Part shown: positions 26,580 through 34,953 of the stretch, one piece after another | Layout of the letters: every line of letters begins with the position of its first letter | How positions within the stretch are numbered: the stretch's first letter is position 1 | DNA from: Parenemella sanctibonifatiensis | GTDB lineage: Bacteria; Actinomycetota; Actinomycetes; Propionibacteriales; Propionibacteriaceae | DNA: 64,000 nucleotides | Direction of reading: 5' to 3' | Assembly (NCBI RefSeq): GCF_002250565.1 | Contig: NZ_NMVJ01000006.1 | Coordinates: 682,001 to 746,000 of the forward strand | Program-made: the position numbers and the translations under genes | The notes under the pieces: generated by a model | What the model saw: only the letters and a program-made list of their open reading frames with translations | Told to the model about the DNA's origin: nothing | The model's database searches: none

Positions 26580-27266
26580 TCCCCTCGCCCCAGCGCCAGT
26601 GCTGCCGCCAACCGTTGCCTCGGCCTCGGGGGCGGCCGGGATCAGGTCCACCAGCGAGCCCACGGTGCGGTTGAGCGCGACCAGCCGGGACTGGCCCTCG
26701 TGCAAGCTGACCAGCGACAACGAGGCCGGGTCGACGTTGATGCGCTGGAAGCCGTCCAGGTGGATCCCCAACGCATCGGCCAGGACTGCCTTGATCGGGT
26801 CGCCATGGCTGACCGCCAACCACACCGCCGCCGGGCCGTTCTCGGCGGTGATCCGAGCGTCCACCTCGGCGATCGCTGCCACCGCCCGGGCCGACATCTG
26901 CCGCAGCGACTCCCCACCGGGGAAGGCGGCCGCGCTGGGGCGCTGCTGCACGGTTCGCCACAGCGGCTCCTCGGCCAGTTCCTTCAGCGGTCGGTTGGAC
27001 CAGTCGCCGTAGTCGCACTCACTCAGGCCCGCAACCTCACTCACCGCCAGCCCGGTGGTGGCCGCGACCGCGTCGGCCGTCTGACGGCACCGCAGCACAG
27101 GGGAACTGACGATCTCGACCAGTCCGACCGAGGCCAGTTCCCGGGCCACGGCTGCGGCCTGCTCGCGGCCAGTGGCGTCCAACTCGACCCCTGGCGTACG
27201 TCCGGCCAGGACCTTGGCGGTGTTGGCGGTGCTGCGACCATGCCGCAACAGGATCACGGTGCTCAT
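26577..27266 (-). CDS. Histidine phosphatase family protein
   Basis: 229 residues with the phosphoglycerate-mutase-like fold. The phosphohistidine motif is LLRHGRSTAN (His9); SSPVLRCRQTADAVA holds the second arginine, SECDYGDWSN the acidic donor region, and WLAVSHGDPIKAVLAD the second histidine. The substrate is not deducible; its fixed place with DUF3090, the SCO1664-like kinase and mshC suggests a shared pathway. The ribosome site AAGGAG is present, and its ATG overlaps the stop of the flavin-reductase-like gene by four bases. Confidence 0.9.
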   Translation of the reverse strand: MSTVILLRHGRSTANTAKVLAGRTPGVELDATGREQAAAVARELASVGLVEIVSSPVLRCRQTADAVAATTGLAVSEVAGLSECDYGDWSNRPLKELAEEPLWRTVQQRPSAAAFPGGESLRQMSARAVAAIAEVDARITAENGPAAVWLAVSHGDPIKAVLADALGIHLDGFQRINVDPASLSLVSLHEGQSRLVALNRTVGSLVDLIPAAPEAEATVGGSTGAGARG

Positions 27267-27802
27267 CGGGCTCCTTGGCTGTCGATGGTTGGCTTGCGGG
27301 ACTGGCCCCGAAGGTGCACGAGCGGCTCCGGCGGCAGCGCCGGCACCTCGATCGCCTCAATGGCCCCCTGGACTCGCCAGAACCAGCCGCTGCTGCCCGG
27401 CTCAGGATCCCGGCGTACGCCGAACCAGGCCACCGCATCGGTCAGGCGAGGTCCCCAGTCGGTCATGATCCACTCCCCGGTGCGGAATCGGCCGCCCGGA
27501 GACGGCGCGAGGTCGGCGAAGACCTCGGCCAGCTGCTGCTGTCCCCGCGCCAGCACGTTGACGCTGAAGCGATCGGCCTCGGCGAGCGCATCGGCGAAGT
27601 CAGTATCACGGTCCAGCAGTCCGACCACTTCGGCGGGATTGCCGTCGGCCACCATCAACGAGGAGACCGTCCAGCCATACGCCCGCGGCAACTCGCCACA
27701 GGTCCACACCGTCACCGGCGCAGCCAACTGACCGCGCAGCCGTCGCAGCGGTTCGCGCAGCTCTGGCGGAGTCGCGAAGGGATGGTCCTGATGGATCGTC
27801 AC
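27263..27802 (-). CDS. Possible flavin-reductase-like (split-barrel) protein
   Basis: The GTG at 27802 gives 179 residues; an upstream in-frame ATG at 27853 has no support. The sequence has the order TVWTCGELPRAYGWTVSSLM, PAEVVGLLDRDTDFADAL and DRFSVNVLARGQQQLAEVF, which matches the FMN-binding split-barrel flavin reductase family, where such segments hold FMN phosphate and the substrate. It probably binds flavin; whether it reduces it with NAD(P)H or acts on another molecule is open. It is the first gene of the minus-strand group leading to mshC and is divergent from uppP. Confidence 0.72.
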   Translation of the reverse strand: MTIHQDHPFATPPELREPLRRLRGQLAAPVTVWTCGELPRAYGWTVSSLMVADGNPAEVVGLLDRDTDFADALAEADRFSVNVLARGQQQLAEVFADLAPSPGGRFRTGEWIMTDWGPRLTDAVAWFGVRRDPEPGSSGWFWRVQGAIEAIEVPALPPEPLVHLRGQSRKPTIDSQGAR

Positions 27803-27956
27803 GCCCCCCAGTCTGACCCACCGGCCAACCACGGTCGGAGCCACCCGGGCCACCGCGCCGGCCCGCAGGTGGTTGCCCGAAGGCGCTCAGGCATTACGCT
27901 CCTTGCGGGGTTCGGTCAGCGGACCCGGACACTGCCGAACCTCAAGGAGCACGCCG

Positions 27957-28778
27957 ATGTCATGGTGGGAAGCCATCATCCTGGGACTGGTCCAGGGCCT
28001 GACCGAGTTTCTCCCCGTCTCATCCAGCGCCCATCAGCTCATCGTGGGCCGGCTTTTCTTCGAGGGCCGTGACCCGGGTGCGGCGTTCACCGCCGTCACC
28101 CAGCTCGGCACCGAAACCGCAGTCGCGGTCTATTTCGCCAAGGACATCGGCCGCATCATCAAGGCCTGGTGTCTGGCCCTGGTCGGCAAGATCCCGCGCG
28201 ACGACGCCGATGCCCGGCTCGGCTGGCTCATCATCATCGGTTCGGTCCCGATCGTTCTGTTGGGGCTGCTCTTCGAGGACATGATCGATTCGACGCTGCG
28301 CAACCTGTGGGTCACCGTGGCGGTGTTGGCCGGATTTGGTCTGTTCCTCCTCTTCGCTGACCGGACCAGCAAGCAGACCAAGGACCTCAAGGATCTGAGC
28401 TGGCGTGACGGTCTCATCCTGGGCGGCTTCCAGGCGCTCGCGCTGATCCCGGGCGTATCCCGGTCCGGCGCCACCTGGACCGGTGGCCTGCTGCTCAACT
28501 ACAAGCGCGAGGCGATCACCCGCTATTCCTTCCTGCTCGCGCTGCCGGCGGTGTTCGGATCGGGGCTGTACAAGCTCAAGGACATCGACGCCGCCACCAC
28601 GGCCTGGGGCCCGGTGATCGTCGCGACGGCGATCTCCTTCCTGGTCGGCCTGGCGGTCATTGCTTGGCTGCTGAAGTGGGTCAGCCACAACAACTACACC
28701 CCGTTCGTGATCTACCGGGTACTGCTCGCGATCGTCCTGGCCGGCCTGCTGGCCTTCGGTGTGATCGCAGCCACCTGA
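27957..28778 (+). CDS. uppP: Undecaprenyl-diphosphatase UppP
   Basis: Integral membrane enzyme removing phosphate from undecaprenyl diphosphate so the lipid carrier of cell-wall synthesis can be reused; loss of its activity gives bacitracin sensitivity. 273 residues with about eight helices. The catalytic motif 1 is LGLVQGLTEFLPVSSSAH and motif 2 LIPGVSRSGATWTG. AAGGAG precedes the ATG at 27957. Divergent from the flavin-reductase-like gene with 154 bases between, which contain the promoter of both; a TACGCT near 27897 is a -10 candidate. Confidence 0.96.
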   Translation: MSWWEAIILGLVQGLTEFLPVSSSAHQLIVGRLFFEGRDPGAAFTAVTQLGTETAVAVYFAKDIGRIIKAWCLALVGKIPRDDADARLGWLIIIGSVPIVLLGLLFEDMIDSTLRNLWVTVAVLAGFGLFLLFADRTSKQTKDLKDLSWRDGLILGGFQALALIPGVSRSGATWTGGLLLNYKREAITRYSFLLALPAVFGSGLYKLKDIDAATTAWGPVIVATAISFLVGLAVIAWLLKWVSHNNYTPFVIYRVLLAIVLAGLLAFGVIAAT

Positions 28779-28873
28779 ACCGCGAGCGAGCCCGGCAATG
28801 AATGGCGCGAGGCTCTCCAGGAGGCGTACGCCGTCGCCAACGGCTGATTCGGAACGCCCGTCGCCCCACCCGT

Positions 28874-28879
28874 TAAGGT
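28874..28879 (+). promoter_or_regulatory. -10 element TAAGGT of a leaderless gene
   Basis: TAAGGT ends six bases before the GTG at 28886, which therefore coincides with the predicted transcription start. Confidence 0.55.
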
Positions 28880-28885
28880 CGCTGC

Positions 28886-29851
28886 GTGAAGATGCGACGA
28901 GTCGGTGCCAGTGGACTGTCTGTGGGGCGGGTCGGGCTGGGCACGCTGACCTGGGGTCGGGACACCAGCCCGGAGACCGCCGCGGCCCTGCTGCGTGACT
29001 TCACCGAGGCGGGCGGCAACCTGGTCGACACGGCTGCTGCGTACAGCAACGGCGAGGCGGAACGCATCCTGGCGGCCGCGATGAAGGCCAACCACCTGCA
29101 CCGTGAGGATCTGGTGCTGGCCACCAAGGCAGGTTTCGGCGTACGCCAGGGCGAACGCACCGTGGACACCTCGGCCAAGACCATGCTCGCCGACCTGACG
29201 GCATCCCTGCGTCGCCTTGAGACCGACCACGTGGACCTGTGGCAGGTGCACGCCTGGGGCGGCGCACCGCTGGCAGAAACCCTGGCCGCGATGGATCGTG
29301 CGGTGAGCCTGGGCATGGTGCGCTACGTCGGCATCTCCAACTACGTGGGCTGGCAGACCGGAGAGGCGGTCACCTGGCAGCGAGCGGTGCCGGGCCGCAA
29401 TCCGATCGTGAGCTCGCAGGTCGAGTACTCGCTGCTGGCGCGACGAGCCGAGTTCGAGGTGCTGCAGGCGGTCCGCGCCTACGACCTGGGGTTTTTCCCC
29501 TGGGCGCCGCTGGGGCGTGGCGTGCTGAGCGGGAAGTACCGCCAGGAGACGCCACGGGGTTCCCGCGGCGCCTCACCGCACTTCGCGTGGTTCGTCGACC
29601 CCTACTTGACGCCGCGCAACCGCAGCATCGTCGAAGCGGTCGCCCGCGCCGCCGCCGGCCTGGAGCTGGATCCGGTCCAGGTGGCGTTGCTGTGGGTGCG
29701 CGACGCGCCCGGGGTCACCGCACCGCTCGTGGGGCCACGCAACACTTCCCAGTTGGCACCGTTGCTGGCTGCGGAGTCCGCCACGTTGCCGGCCGAGATC
29801 ATCGCCGCCCTCGACGATGTTTCTGGGGGCCCGGTCCAGGGCCGCGAGTAA
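28886..29851 (+). CDS. Aldo/keto reductase
   Basis: 321-residue NADPH-dependent oxidoreductase of the AKR fold. The catalytic tetrad can be followed: Asp in GGNLVDTAAAYSNGEAE, Tyr in AYSNG, Lys in LATKAGFG and His in DLWQVHAWGG. ISNYVGWQTG and SQVEYSLLARRAE complete the barrel, and the cofactor segment is GPRNTSQLAPL. The physiological substrate is unknown; the YghZ/AKR-like group often reduces aldehydes. It starts at GTG with a -10 element six bases upstream and no ribosome site. It is convergent with the DUF5703 gene. Confidence 0.92.
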   Translation: MKMRRVGASGLSVGRVGLGTLTWGRDTSPETAAALLRDFTEAGGNLVDTAAAYSNGEAERILAAAMKANHLHREDLVLATKAGFGVRQGERTVDTSAKTMLADLTASLRRLETDHVDLWQVHAWGGAPLAETLAAMDRAVSLGMVRYVGISNYVGWQTGEAVTWQRAVPGRNPIVSSQVEYSLLARRAEFEVLQAVRAYDLGFFPWAPLGRGVLSGKYRQETPRGSRGASPHFAWFVDPYLTPRNRSIVEAVARAAAGLELDPVQVALLWVRDAPGVTAPLVGPRNTSQLAPLLAAESATLPAEIIAALDDVSGGPVQGRE

Positions 29852-29891
29852 TCGGCTGGCAGATCCATCCACCGGCACCACGGCGCCGCCC

Positions 29892-30104
29892 TCACAACAG
29901 GGTCGAGTCCAGCGTCGGGCGTACCCGAATGATCTTGCGGCGCACCCACACCTCACGCGTGCCGTCGCGGTAGCGCCGGAGCCGTTGCAACTCCCACCCG
30001 CCGTACTCGGCCTCGTCGGTCAGGATCCGGCGCACCGCGTTGAGCCCGACGGTGCGTTCGATGCGCACCCGTCGGGTCTCGTACTCAACCGGATACTTCG
30101 GCAA
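29892..30104 (-). CDS. DUF5703 family protein, TTG start
   Basis: A 70-residue, highly basic protein: YPVEYETRRVRIERTVGLN, then ILTDEAEYGGWELQRLRRYRDG and WVRRKIIRV. It matches the small actinobacterial DUF5703 family of unknown role. The start codon is TTG at 30104, immediately after the M20 peptidase stop, so initiation probably depends on ribosomes finishing that gene. The charge pattern would suit nucleic acid or ribosome binding, but this is speculation. Confidence 0.78.
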   Translation of the reverse strand: MPKYPVEYETRRVRIERTVGLNAVRRILTDEAEYGGWELQRLRRYRDGTREVWVRRKIIRVRPTLDSTLL

Positions 30105-31436
30105 TCAGGCCTGCTCGAGGAAGTGGTCGAAGACGCGAGCTCCGAACTCGAGTGACGCGGTGGGCACCCGTTCGTCGACGCCGTGGAACATCGACACGAA
30201 GTCGAGCTCGGCGGGCAACTTCAATGGCGCAAACCCGAGGTGGGTGATGCCGAGCCGGGCCCAGCCCTTGGCGTCGGTGCCACCACTCATGAGGTACGGG
30301 ATCGCCTTGCCGTGAGGGTCCTCCGAGCCAATCGCGGCCTGCATCGCGGTGACCAGGTCACCGGCGAACTCGGTCTCCACGGCTGGCTGCCGGTTGATCA
30401 TCTCGTAACGGACCTTCTCACCGATGAGTTCCTTGATGGTGCTGAAGAACTCCTCCTCATAGCCGGGGATGAAACGGCCATCGACACCGGCGGTGGCTTG
30501 GCTGGGGATCACGTTCACCTTGTAGCCGGACTCCAGCATGGTCGGGTTCGCAGAATTGGCCATGGTCGCGCCGACCATCCGCGAAATGCTGCCGAGCTTC
30601 CGCAGGGTCGGTTCGACGTCGTCGTAGTCGAGGTCGACCTCGAGCGCCTCCGAGACGTTCTCCAGGAAGGCCTGCTGAGCCGGCGCCAGGCGGTTGGGCC
30701 ACTGGTAGTTGCCGATCCGGCTGATCGCCGAGGCGAGCTCGGTGACGGCGTTGTCATCATTGCGGAAGGAGCCGTGGCCGGCATGACCGTCGGCGATCAG
30801 CTTGAGCCAGGCGATGCCCTTCTCTGCGGTCTGGATCAGGTACAGCCGCAGATCGTCACGGATCGTGATCGAGAAGCCACCGACCTCTCCGATCGCCTCC
30901 TTGCAGTCGGCGACGGTGTCGGGATGGTTCTCGACCAGCCAGACCGCACCCTTGACCGAGCCGGCCTCCTCGTCGGCCGTGAAAGCCAGCCGGATCGGGC
31001 GCCGGGTGGGTCGGTTGGTGCGGACCCGGTCCCGGATCACCGACAGCATCATGGCGTCGAAGTCCTTCATGTCGACCGCGCCGCGGCCCCAGACGCAGCC
31101 GTCCTTGATCTCACCCGCGAACGGGTCGACGCTCCACTGGTCGCGGGCTGCCGGCACCACGTCGAGGTGGCCGTGCAACAGCAGCGGCGGCAGCGAGGGG
31201 TCACAGCCCTCCGGTTCCCAGTTCGCGATCAGGGTGGTACGCCGATGTTCGGACTCGTAGAGCTGGGACTCAATGCCGACCTCATCGAGCTTGGCGGCAA
31301 CGTACTCAGCAGCGTCACGTTCGCCGGGGCCGTCGTCATTGCCGTAGTTGGAGGTGTCGATCCGGATCAGCTCCGAACAGAGCTCCACGACTTCGGCGTC
31401 CGGGCGGGCAACGGTGCTGGCATCAGGGCTGATCAT
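30105..31436 (-). CDS. M20/M25/M40 family metallopeptidase
   Basis: 443 residues, ArgE/DapE/CPG2-like. Zinc ligands and catalytic residues are visible in LLLHGHLDVVP (His, Asp), the bridging aspartate in GRGAVDMKDFDAMM, the Glu-Glu pair in FTADEEAGSVKG, and the late histidine in SMFHGVDERVP. The dimerisation lid domain includes DGHAGHGSFRNDDNA. The ATG at 31436 has AGGA at the right distance; a longer upstream frame was rejected. It could cleave dipeptides or deacylate amino acids; a real ArgE is not expected because ArgJ is present. Coupled to the DUF5703 gene downstream. Confidence 0.93.
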   Translation of the reverse strand: MISPDASTVARPDAEVVELCSELIRIDTSNYGNDDGPGERDAAEYVAAKLDEVGIESQLYESEHRRTTLIANWEPEGCDPSLPPLLLHGHLDVVPAARDQWSVDPFAGEIKDGCVWGRGAVDMKDFDAMMLSVIRDRVRTNRPTRRPIRLAFTADEEAGSVKGAVWLVENHPDTVADCKEAIGEVGGFSITIRDDLRLYLIQTAEKGIAWLKLIADGHAGHGSFRNDDNAVTELASAISRIGNYQWPNRLAPAQQAFLENVSEALEVDLDYDDVEPTLRKLGSISRMVGATMANSANPTMLESGYKVNVIPSQATAGVDGRFIPGYEEEFFSTIKELIGEKVRYEMINRQPAVETEFAGDLVTAMQAAIGSEDPHGKAIPYLMSGGTDAKGWARLGITHLGFAPLKLPAELDFVSMFHGVDERVPTASLEFGARVFDHFLEQA

Positions 31437-31527
31437 GGGGTCATCCTGCCACCCTCGCCGATTTGCCTCCTCCCCGCGCTCGCCTGCTAAGCTTCCGAAG
31501 CTGTTGCAGGCGAGGCAGCACACCCTT

Positions 31528-31617
31528 GTCCGGGTGGCGGAATTGGTAGACGCGCTAGCTTGAGGTGCTAGTGACCTGTTGAGGGTCGTGGAGGTTCAAG
31601 TCCTCTCTCGGACACCA
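31528..31617 (+). tRNA. tRNA-Leu (anticodon GAG)
   Basis: A class II tRNA. The acceptor stem GTCCGGG pairs with CTCGGAC, the D arm has GCGGAATTGGTAGACGCG, the anticodon stem-loop is CTAGC-TTGAGGT-GCTAG with anticodon GAG, a long variable arm follows (typical of tRNA-Leu) and the T arm is GAGG-TTCAAGT-CCTC. The CCA end is encoded. It would read CUC and CUU codons. Confidence 0.97.
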
Positions 31618-31631
31618 GCGATGGTCGCACC

Positions 31632-31659
31632 AGCCCCTGGTCCTTCAGGACCAGGGGCT
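31632..31659 (+). terminator. Intrinsic terminator of tRNA-Leu
   Basis: AGCCCCTGGTCC and GGACCAGGGGCT form a perfect 12-bp stem around TTCA, 14 bases after the tRNA, followed by TTGTCG. The T-tract is short. Confidence 0.85.
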
Positions 31660-31838
31660 TTGTCGTCCCTCCGTGGGGCCCACTGAGCTCAACCCCTACT
31701 TGAAACCGGACATGGCCGGATCCCGGGGTCGGGATTAGCCTCATGATCACACCAGTCCCATGCGTCCCGATGACCACTGCTGCCACAACTGTGGCGCCGG
31801 CATCGGGCTTGGGCCCGCGGCCCCTGGAAGGATCCCCT

Positions 31839-33830
31839 GTGCCGAAGCTTCGTTCGGTCCTCGTTGCCATCACCTTGGCCCTGCTGGCGCCGCTGTTCGT
31901 CGTGACCGGTGCCGCAGCCCAGGACGAGTCCACGCCCATCGAACGCATCGACCTTCCGACCGCGAGCTCCGGTGAGCAGGTGGCCGGCGAGCTGCGCCAG
32001 AACAAGGTCGATCCCTTCACGCTGGTCGCAGTGACCTGGCAGGGATCGCTGCGCGCCCTGGACGCCGAGGTACGCGTCGATGGCGAGGACGGGTGGTCCG
32101 ACTGGCAGCAGCTGACGTTGAGCGAGGAGGCCGAAGGCGAGGCGCGCGGTGGCAGTGAGCCGCTGTGGGTGGGGGAGGCGACCGGCTTCGAGGTACGCCT
32201 GCGTGGCACCGGTGCCGCGTCTGACGTCCAGGTCAGCCTGATCCGCTCAGAGACTCGCAGCACCGACACCCAGCAGCGGCCACAGGTCCAGCGCCGGTCC
32301 GCTGCCAACGGGGCGGCTCAGCCCGTCATCACCACGAGGGCCCAGTGGGGCGCGGACGAGAGGCTCATCACCCCCGACTGTGTCGCGCCGAACATCGCCA
32401 GCACCCTGAAGGCTGGTGTCGTGCACCACACCGCCGGCTCCAACAACTACACCGCAGCCCAGGCCGCGGCCCAGCTACGCGGCATCTACGCCTACCACGT
32501 ACGCGACCGTGGCTGGTGTGACATCGGCTACAACTTCCTTGTCGACAAGTACGGCAAGATCTACGAGGGTCGCCATGGCGGCATCGACAAGCCCATCATT
32601 GGCGCCCACGCGGGCGGCTGGAACACCGCCACCGTCGGAGTGTCGATCATGATGAACTCCGACACCATGAAGCCGACCGACGTCTCGCTGGAGGCGATGG
32701 TCTCGGTGTTCGCCTGGAAGTTCTCCCTGCACGGCATCGATCCGCTGGGCAAGACCACCCTCAACGGTCGCACCATCAACACGATCGAGCCTCACAAGGC
32801 GCTGACGGCCACCGACTGCCCCGGCGTCAACCTCAGACCCAAACTGGACTGGATCCGGCAGCGTACAGCGCAGTTGATGGGCACCGGCGAGGAGCCGGAC
32901 AGGTCGCCGATCTCCGACCGCTGGGCTGCTGAGGGCGGTGCCAACGGACCGTGGGGTGCCATGGTCGGCGGAATCAAGGAAACCGCCGATGGCGGTAGCT
33001 GGGCTGACTTCGCCAACGTCACCGCCTATGCCTCGCCGACCGGTGAGATTGCGGTGGTCCAGGGTCGGATCCGTGACCGTTGGAAGGAACTCGGCGGCGC
33101 CACCAGCGGCCTGGGTCTGCCCCGCAGCAACGAGACAGCCGGGCCGCACGGATCCCGGGTGACCACCTTCGAGCACGGCCGGATGATCTGGACGTTGCCC
33201 ACCGACGCCCAGCCGATCTATGGCTGGTTCAACAGCAATTACGACCGACTGTCCAATGCCGTCGGTGTCCCGACCAGCGGCGAGTACCTGCGTCAGGGTC
33301 GCATCGTGCAGGACTTCACCCGCGGCCGCTTCTATCTCACCAACGGCTCCCTGCATGCCGTCTACGGCACCATCTGGGACCGCTACAACGCGATGGGAGC
33401 CGACGAGAGCGCGCTGGGCCTGCCGGTCAGCAGCGAGGAGGCCGGCCCTGCTGGGTCGCGGCAGACCCGGTTCGCCAACGGTTGGATGGTGTGGCGGATC
33501 GACACTGGCGCCCAGCCGGTGCTCGGTTGGTTCGGCGCGAACTACGAAGGCCTCAGCACCGCGCTCGGCGTGCCAACCAGCGGCGAATACCTGCGGCAGG
33601 GCCGGATCGTGCAGGACTTCGAGAACGGCCGGATCTACCTCAATGGCAACCTGGCTGCGGTCTACGGCCGGATCTGGGACCAGTACGCCGCCATGGGCGC
33701 TGACCAGAGCTGGCTGGGTCTGCCGCTGGGCAGCGAGGAGGCCGGCCCGAATGGGTCCCGACAGGTCCGCTTCGAGCACGGCACGCTGCGCTGGACCCTG
33801 TCCGGTGGCGTGACGATCCTGGTGAGCTGA
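31839..33830 (+). CDS. Secreted N-acetylmuramoyl-L-alanine amidase with LGFP repeats
   Basis: 663 residues from the GTG at 31839, which has the ribosome site GGAAGGA and starts a clear signal peptide (VPKLRSVLVAITLALLAPLF, cut near AAAQ). An upstream ATG at 31743 would hide this signal. After a beta-rich region (about 30-150) comes a PGRP/amidase_2 domain with zinc ligands in VVHHTAGSNNYTA (about 195) and TATDCPGVN. The C-terminal half has LGFP repeats (WKELGGATSGLGLP, YNAMGADESALGLP, YAAMGADQSWLGLP). It is expected to cut between muramic acid and L-alanine in peptidoglycan outside the cell. Confidence 0.93.
   Translation: MPKLRSVLVAITLALLAPLFVVTGAAAQDESTPIERIDLPTASSGEQVAGELRQNKVDPFTLVAVTWQGSLRALDAEVRVDGEDGWSDWQQLTLSEEAEGEARGGSEPLWVGEATGFEVRLRGTGAASDVQVSLIRSETRSTDTQQRPQVQRRSAANGAAQPVITTRAQWGADERLITPDCVAPNIASTLKAGVVHHTAGSNNYTAAQAAAQLRGIYAYHVRDRGWCDIGYNFLVDKYGKIYEGRHGGIDKPIIGAHAGGWNTATVGVSIMMNSDTMKPTDVSLEAMVSVFAWKFSLHGIDPLGKTTLNGRTINTIEPHKALTATDCPGVNLRPKLDWIRQRTAQLMGTGEEPDRSPISDRWAAEGGANGPWGAMVGGIKETADGGSWADFANVTAYASPTGEIAVVQGRIRDRWKELGGATSGLGLPRSNETAGPHGSRVTTFEHGRMIWTLPTDAQPIYGWFNSNYDRLSNAVGVPTSGEYLRQGRIVQDFTRGRFYLTNGSLHAVYGTIWDRYNAMGADESALGLPVSSEEAGPAGSRQTRFANGWMVWRIDTGAQPVLGWFGANYEGLSTALGVPTSGEYLRQGRIVQDFENGRIYLNGNLAAVYGRIWDQYAAMGADQSWLGLPLGSEEAGPNGSRQVRFEHGTLRWTLSGGVTILVS
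33210..33797 (+). repeat. Two 303-base in-frame LGFP repeat units
   Basis: The segment starting 33210 and that starting 33513 encode units of 101 codons of the same design (GWF.NY then VGVPTSGEYLRQGRIVQDF, then an LGFP motif and a tryptophan end). The shared 15-residue core PTSGEYLRQGRIVQDF is identical in both, indicating an internal duplication. Confidence 0.85.
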
Positions 33831-33831
33831 G

Positions 33832-34953
33832 TCAGCCGATCGAGTTGGGACGCAACCGCCACCCCCAACTCGGTCGGTACTCGACCAAACCCAGTTCCTC
33901 GAGTTCCTGCAGCCCCGCCATCACCGCCCCGGCCGACTGACCAGTCCCCAAGGTCAGGTCCGAGATGGTGCAGCCACCGCGCCCTGGCACCGCCTCGAAG
34001 ATGGTCAACAGACCCGGATCGAGCTGATCGACCGCGGTGGCGGGCTGGGACTGCCACTCCAGGGTCTCCTCCCCCGCTGGTGCAGTGGCCTCGCCAATCT
34101 CGGCAGCGGAGGTGACCAGCAGCGCCTCCCCCGCGCGGATCAGGCGGTGCGGGGTCTCCGACATCCCCGACTCGATCGAGCCGGGCACGGCCATCACCGT
34201 ACGCATCAGGTCACTGGCCCATCGCACCGTGTTCCGGGCGCCGCTGCGATGCGCTGCCTCGACGATGACGGTGCCCCTGGTGAGCGCAGCGATGATGCGG
34301 TTGCGCGCCAAGAATCGCATCCGGGTCGGATGCGCACCGGGCGGCAACTCCGAGACGATCAGGTGATCCTGGGCGATCCGACCCAGCAGCGCTGCATTGC
34401 TGGCCGGATAGGCCTCATCGACGCCGCAGGCCAGCACCGCCACGGTGCCGCCACTGCCCAGCAGCGCACCTCGGTGGGCGGCCGCATCAATGCCGTACGC
34501 CGCTCCCGAGATCACCGTGCGGCCTGTCTCTGACAGTTCCAGCGCCAGCTCGGCGGCGACCCGGGAGCCGTACGGGGTCGCTGCCCGGGATCCGACGATG
34601 GCGATCGCGTCGCCGCTGGCCCGGGTCAGTGACCGTTCCCGGTTACCACGCATCCACAATCCCACCGGCACACCCCCCAACCGTTCCTGCCACGGGCAGG
34701 TGGCGAGATCGTCCAGGCCGGCCGGCCAATCCGGGTGGCTGGGCGTGATGAAGCCCACGCCGTCACGCTGGGCTGCCTCCCAGACCCGTTCGGGGTCGAC
34801 GTCGGCCATTCGACGTGCAGCGCTGTGGTCGCTGTCGGGCAGGGCGTCCCACACCTCGACCGCACCCCGCTCGGTGACCAAGGACAACATCGCCGCGTCG
34901 CCAGCTTCCAGCACCAGGCTGAGCCCGATCCGAGCCCGCAGATCCTCATCCAT
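33832..34953 (-). CDS. dprA: DNA-processing protein DprA
   Basis: 373 residues. DprA loads RecA on incoming single-stranded DNA and protects it; it is also conserved in non-competent actinobacteria. The Rossmann-like core has AIVGSRAATPYGSR, VISGAAYGIDAAAH and ELPPGAHPTRMRFLARNRIIAA, with SGARNTVRWA. A C-terminal winged-helix (DPGLLTIFEAVPGRGGCTISDL) is preserved. The ATG at 34953 overlaps the comM stop by one base. It ends one base from the convergent amidase gene, so both transcription units share their end region. Confidence 0.95.
   Translation of the reverse strand: MDEDLRARIGLSLVLEAGDAAMLSLVTERGAVEVWDALPDSDHSAARRMADVDPERVWEAAQRDGVGFITPSHPDWPAGLDDLATCPWQERLGGVPVGLWMRGNRERSLTRASGDAIAIVGSRAATPYGSRVAAELALELSETGRTVISGAAYGIDAAAHRGALLGSGGTVAVLACGVDEAYPASNAALLGRIAQDHLIVSELPPGAHPTRMRFLARNRIIAALTRGTVIVEAAHRSGARNTVRWASDLMRTVMAVPGSIESGMSETPHRLIRAGEALLVTSAAEIGEATAPAGEETLEWQSQPATAVDQLDPGLLTIFEAVPGRGGCTISDLTLGTGQSAGAVMAGLQELEELGLVEYRPSWGWRLRPNSIG

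Noticed and set aside
31743-31838. ATG at 31743 as start of the amidase
   Set aside because: It would bury the signal peptide; GTG 31839 has a proper ribosome site and begins the signal.
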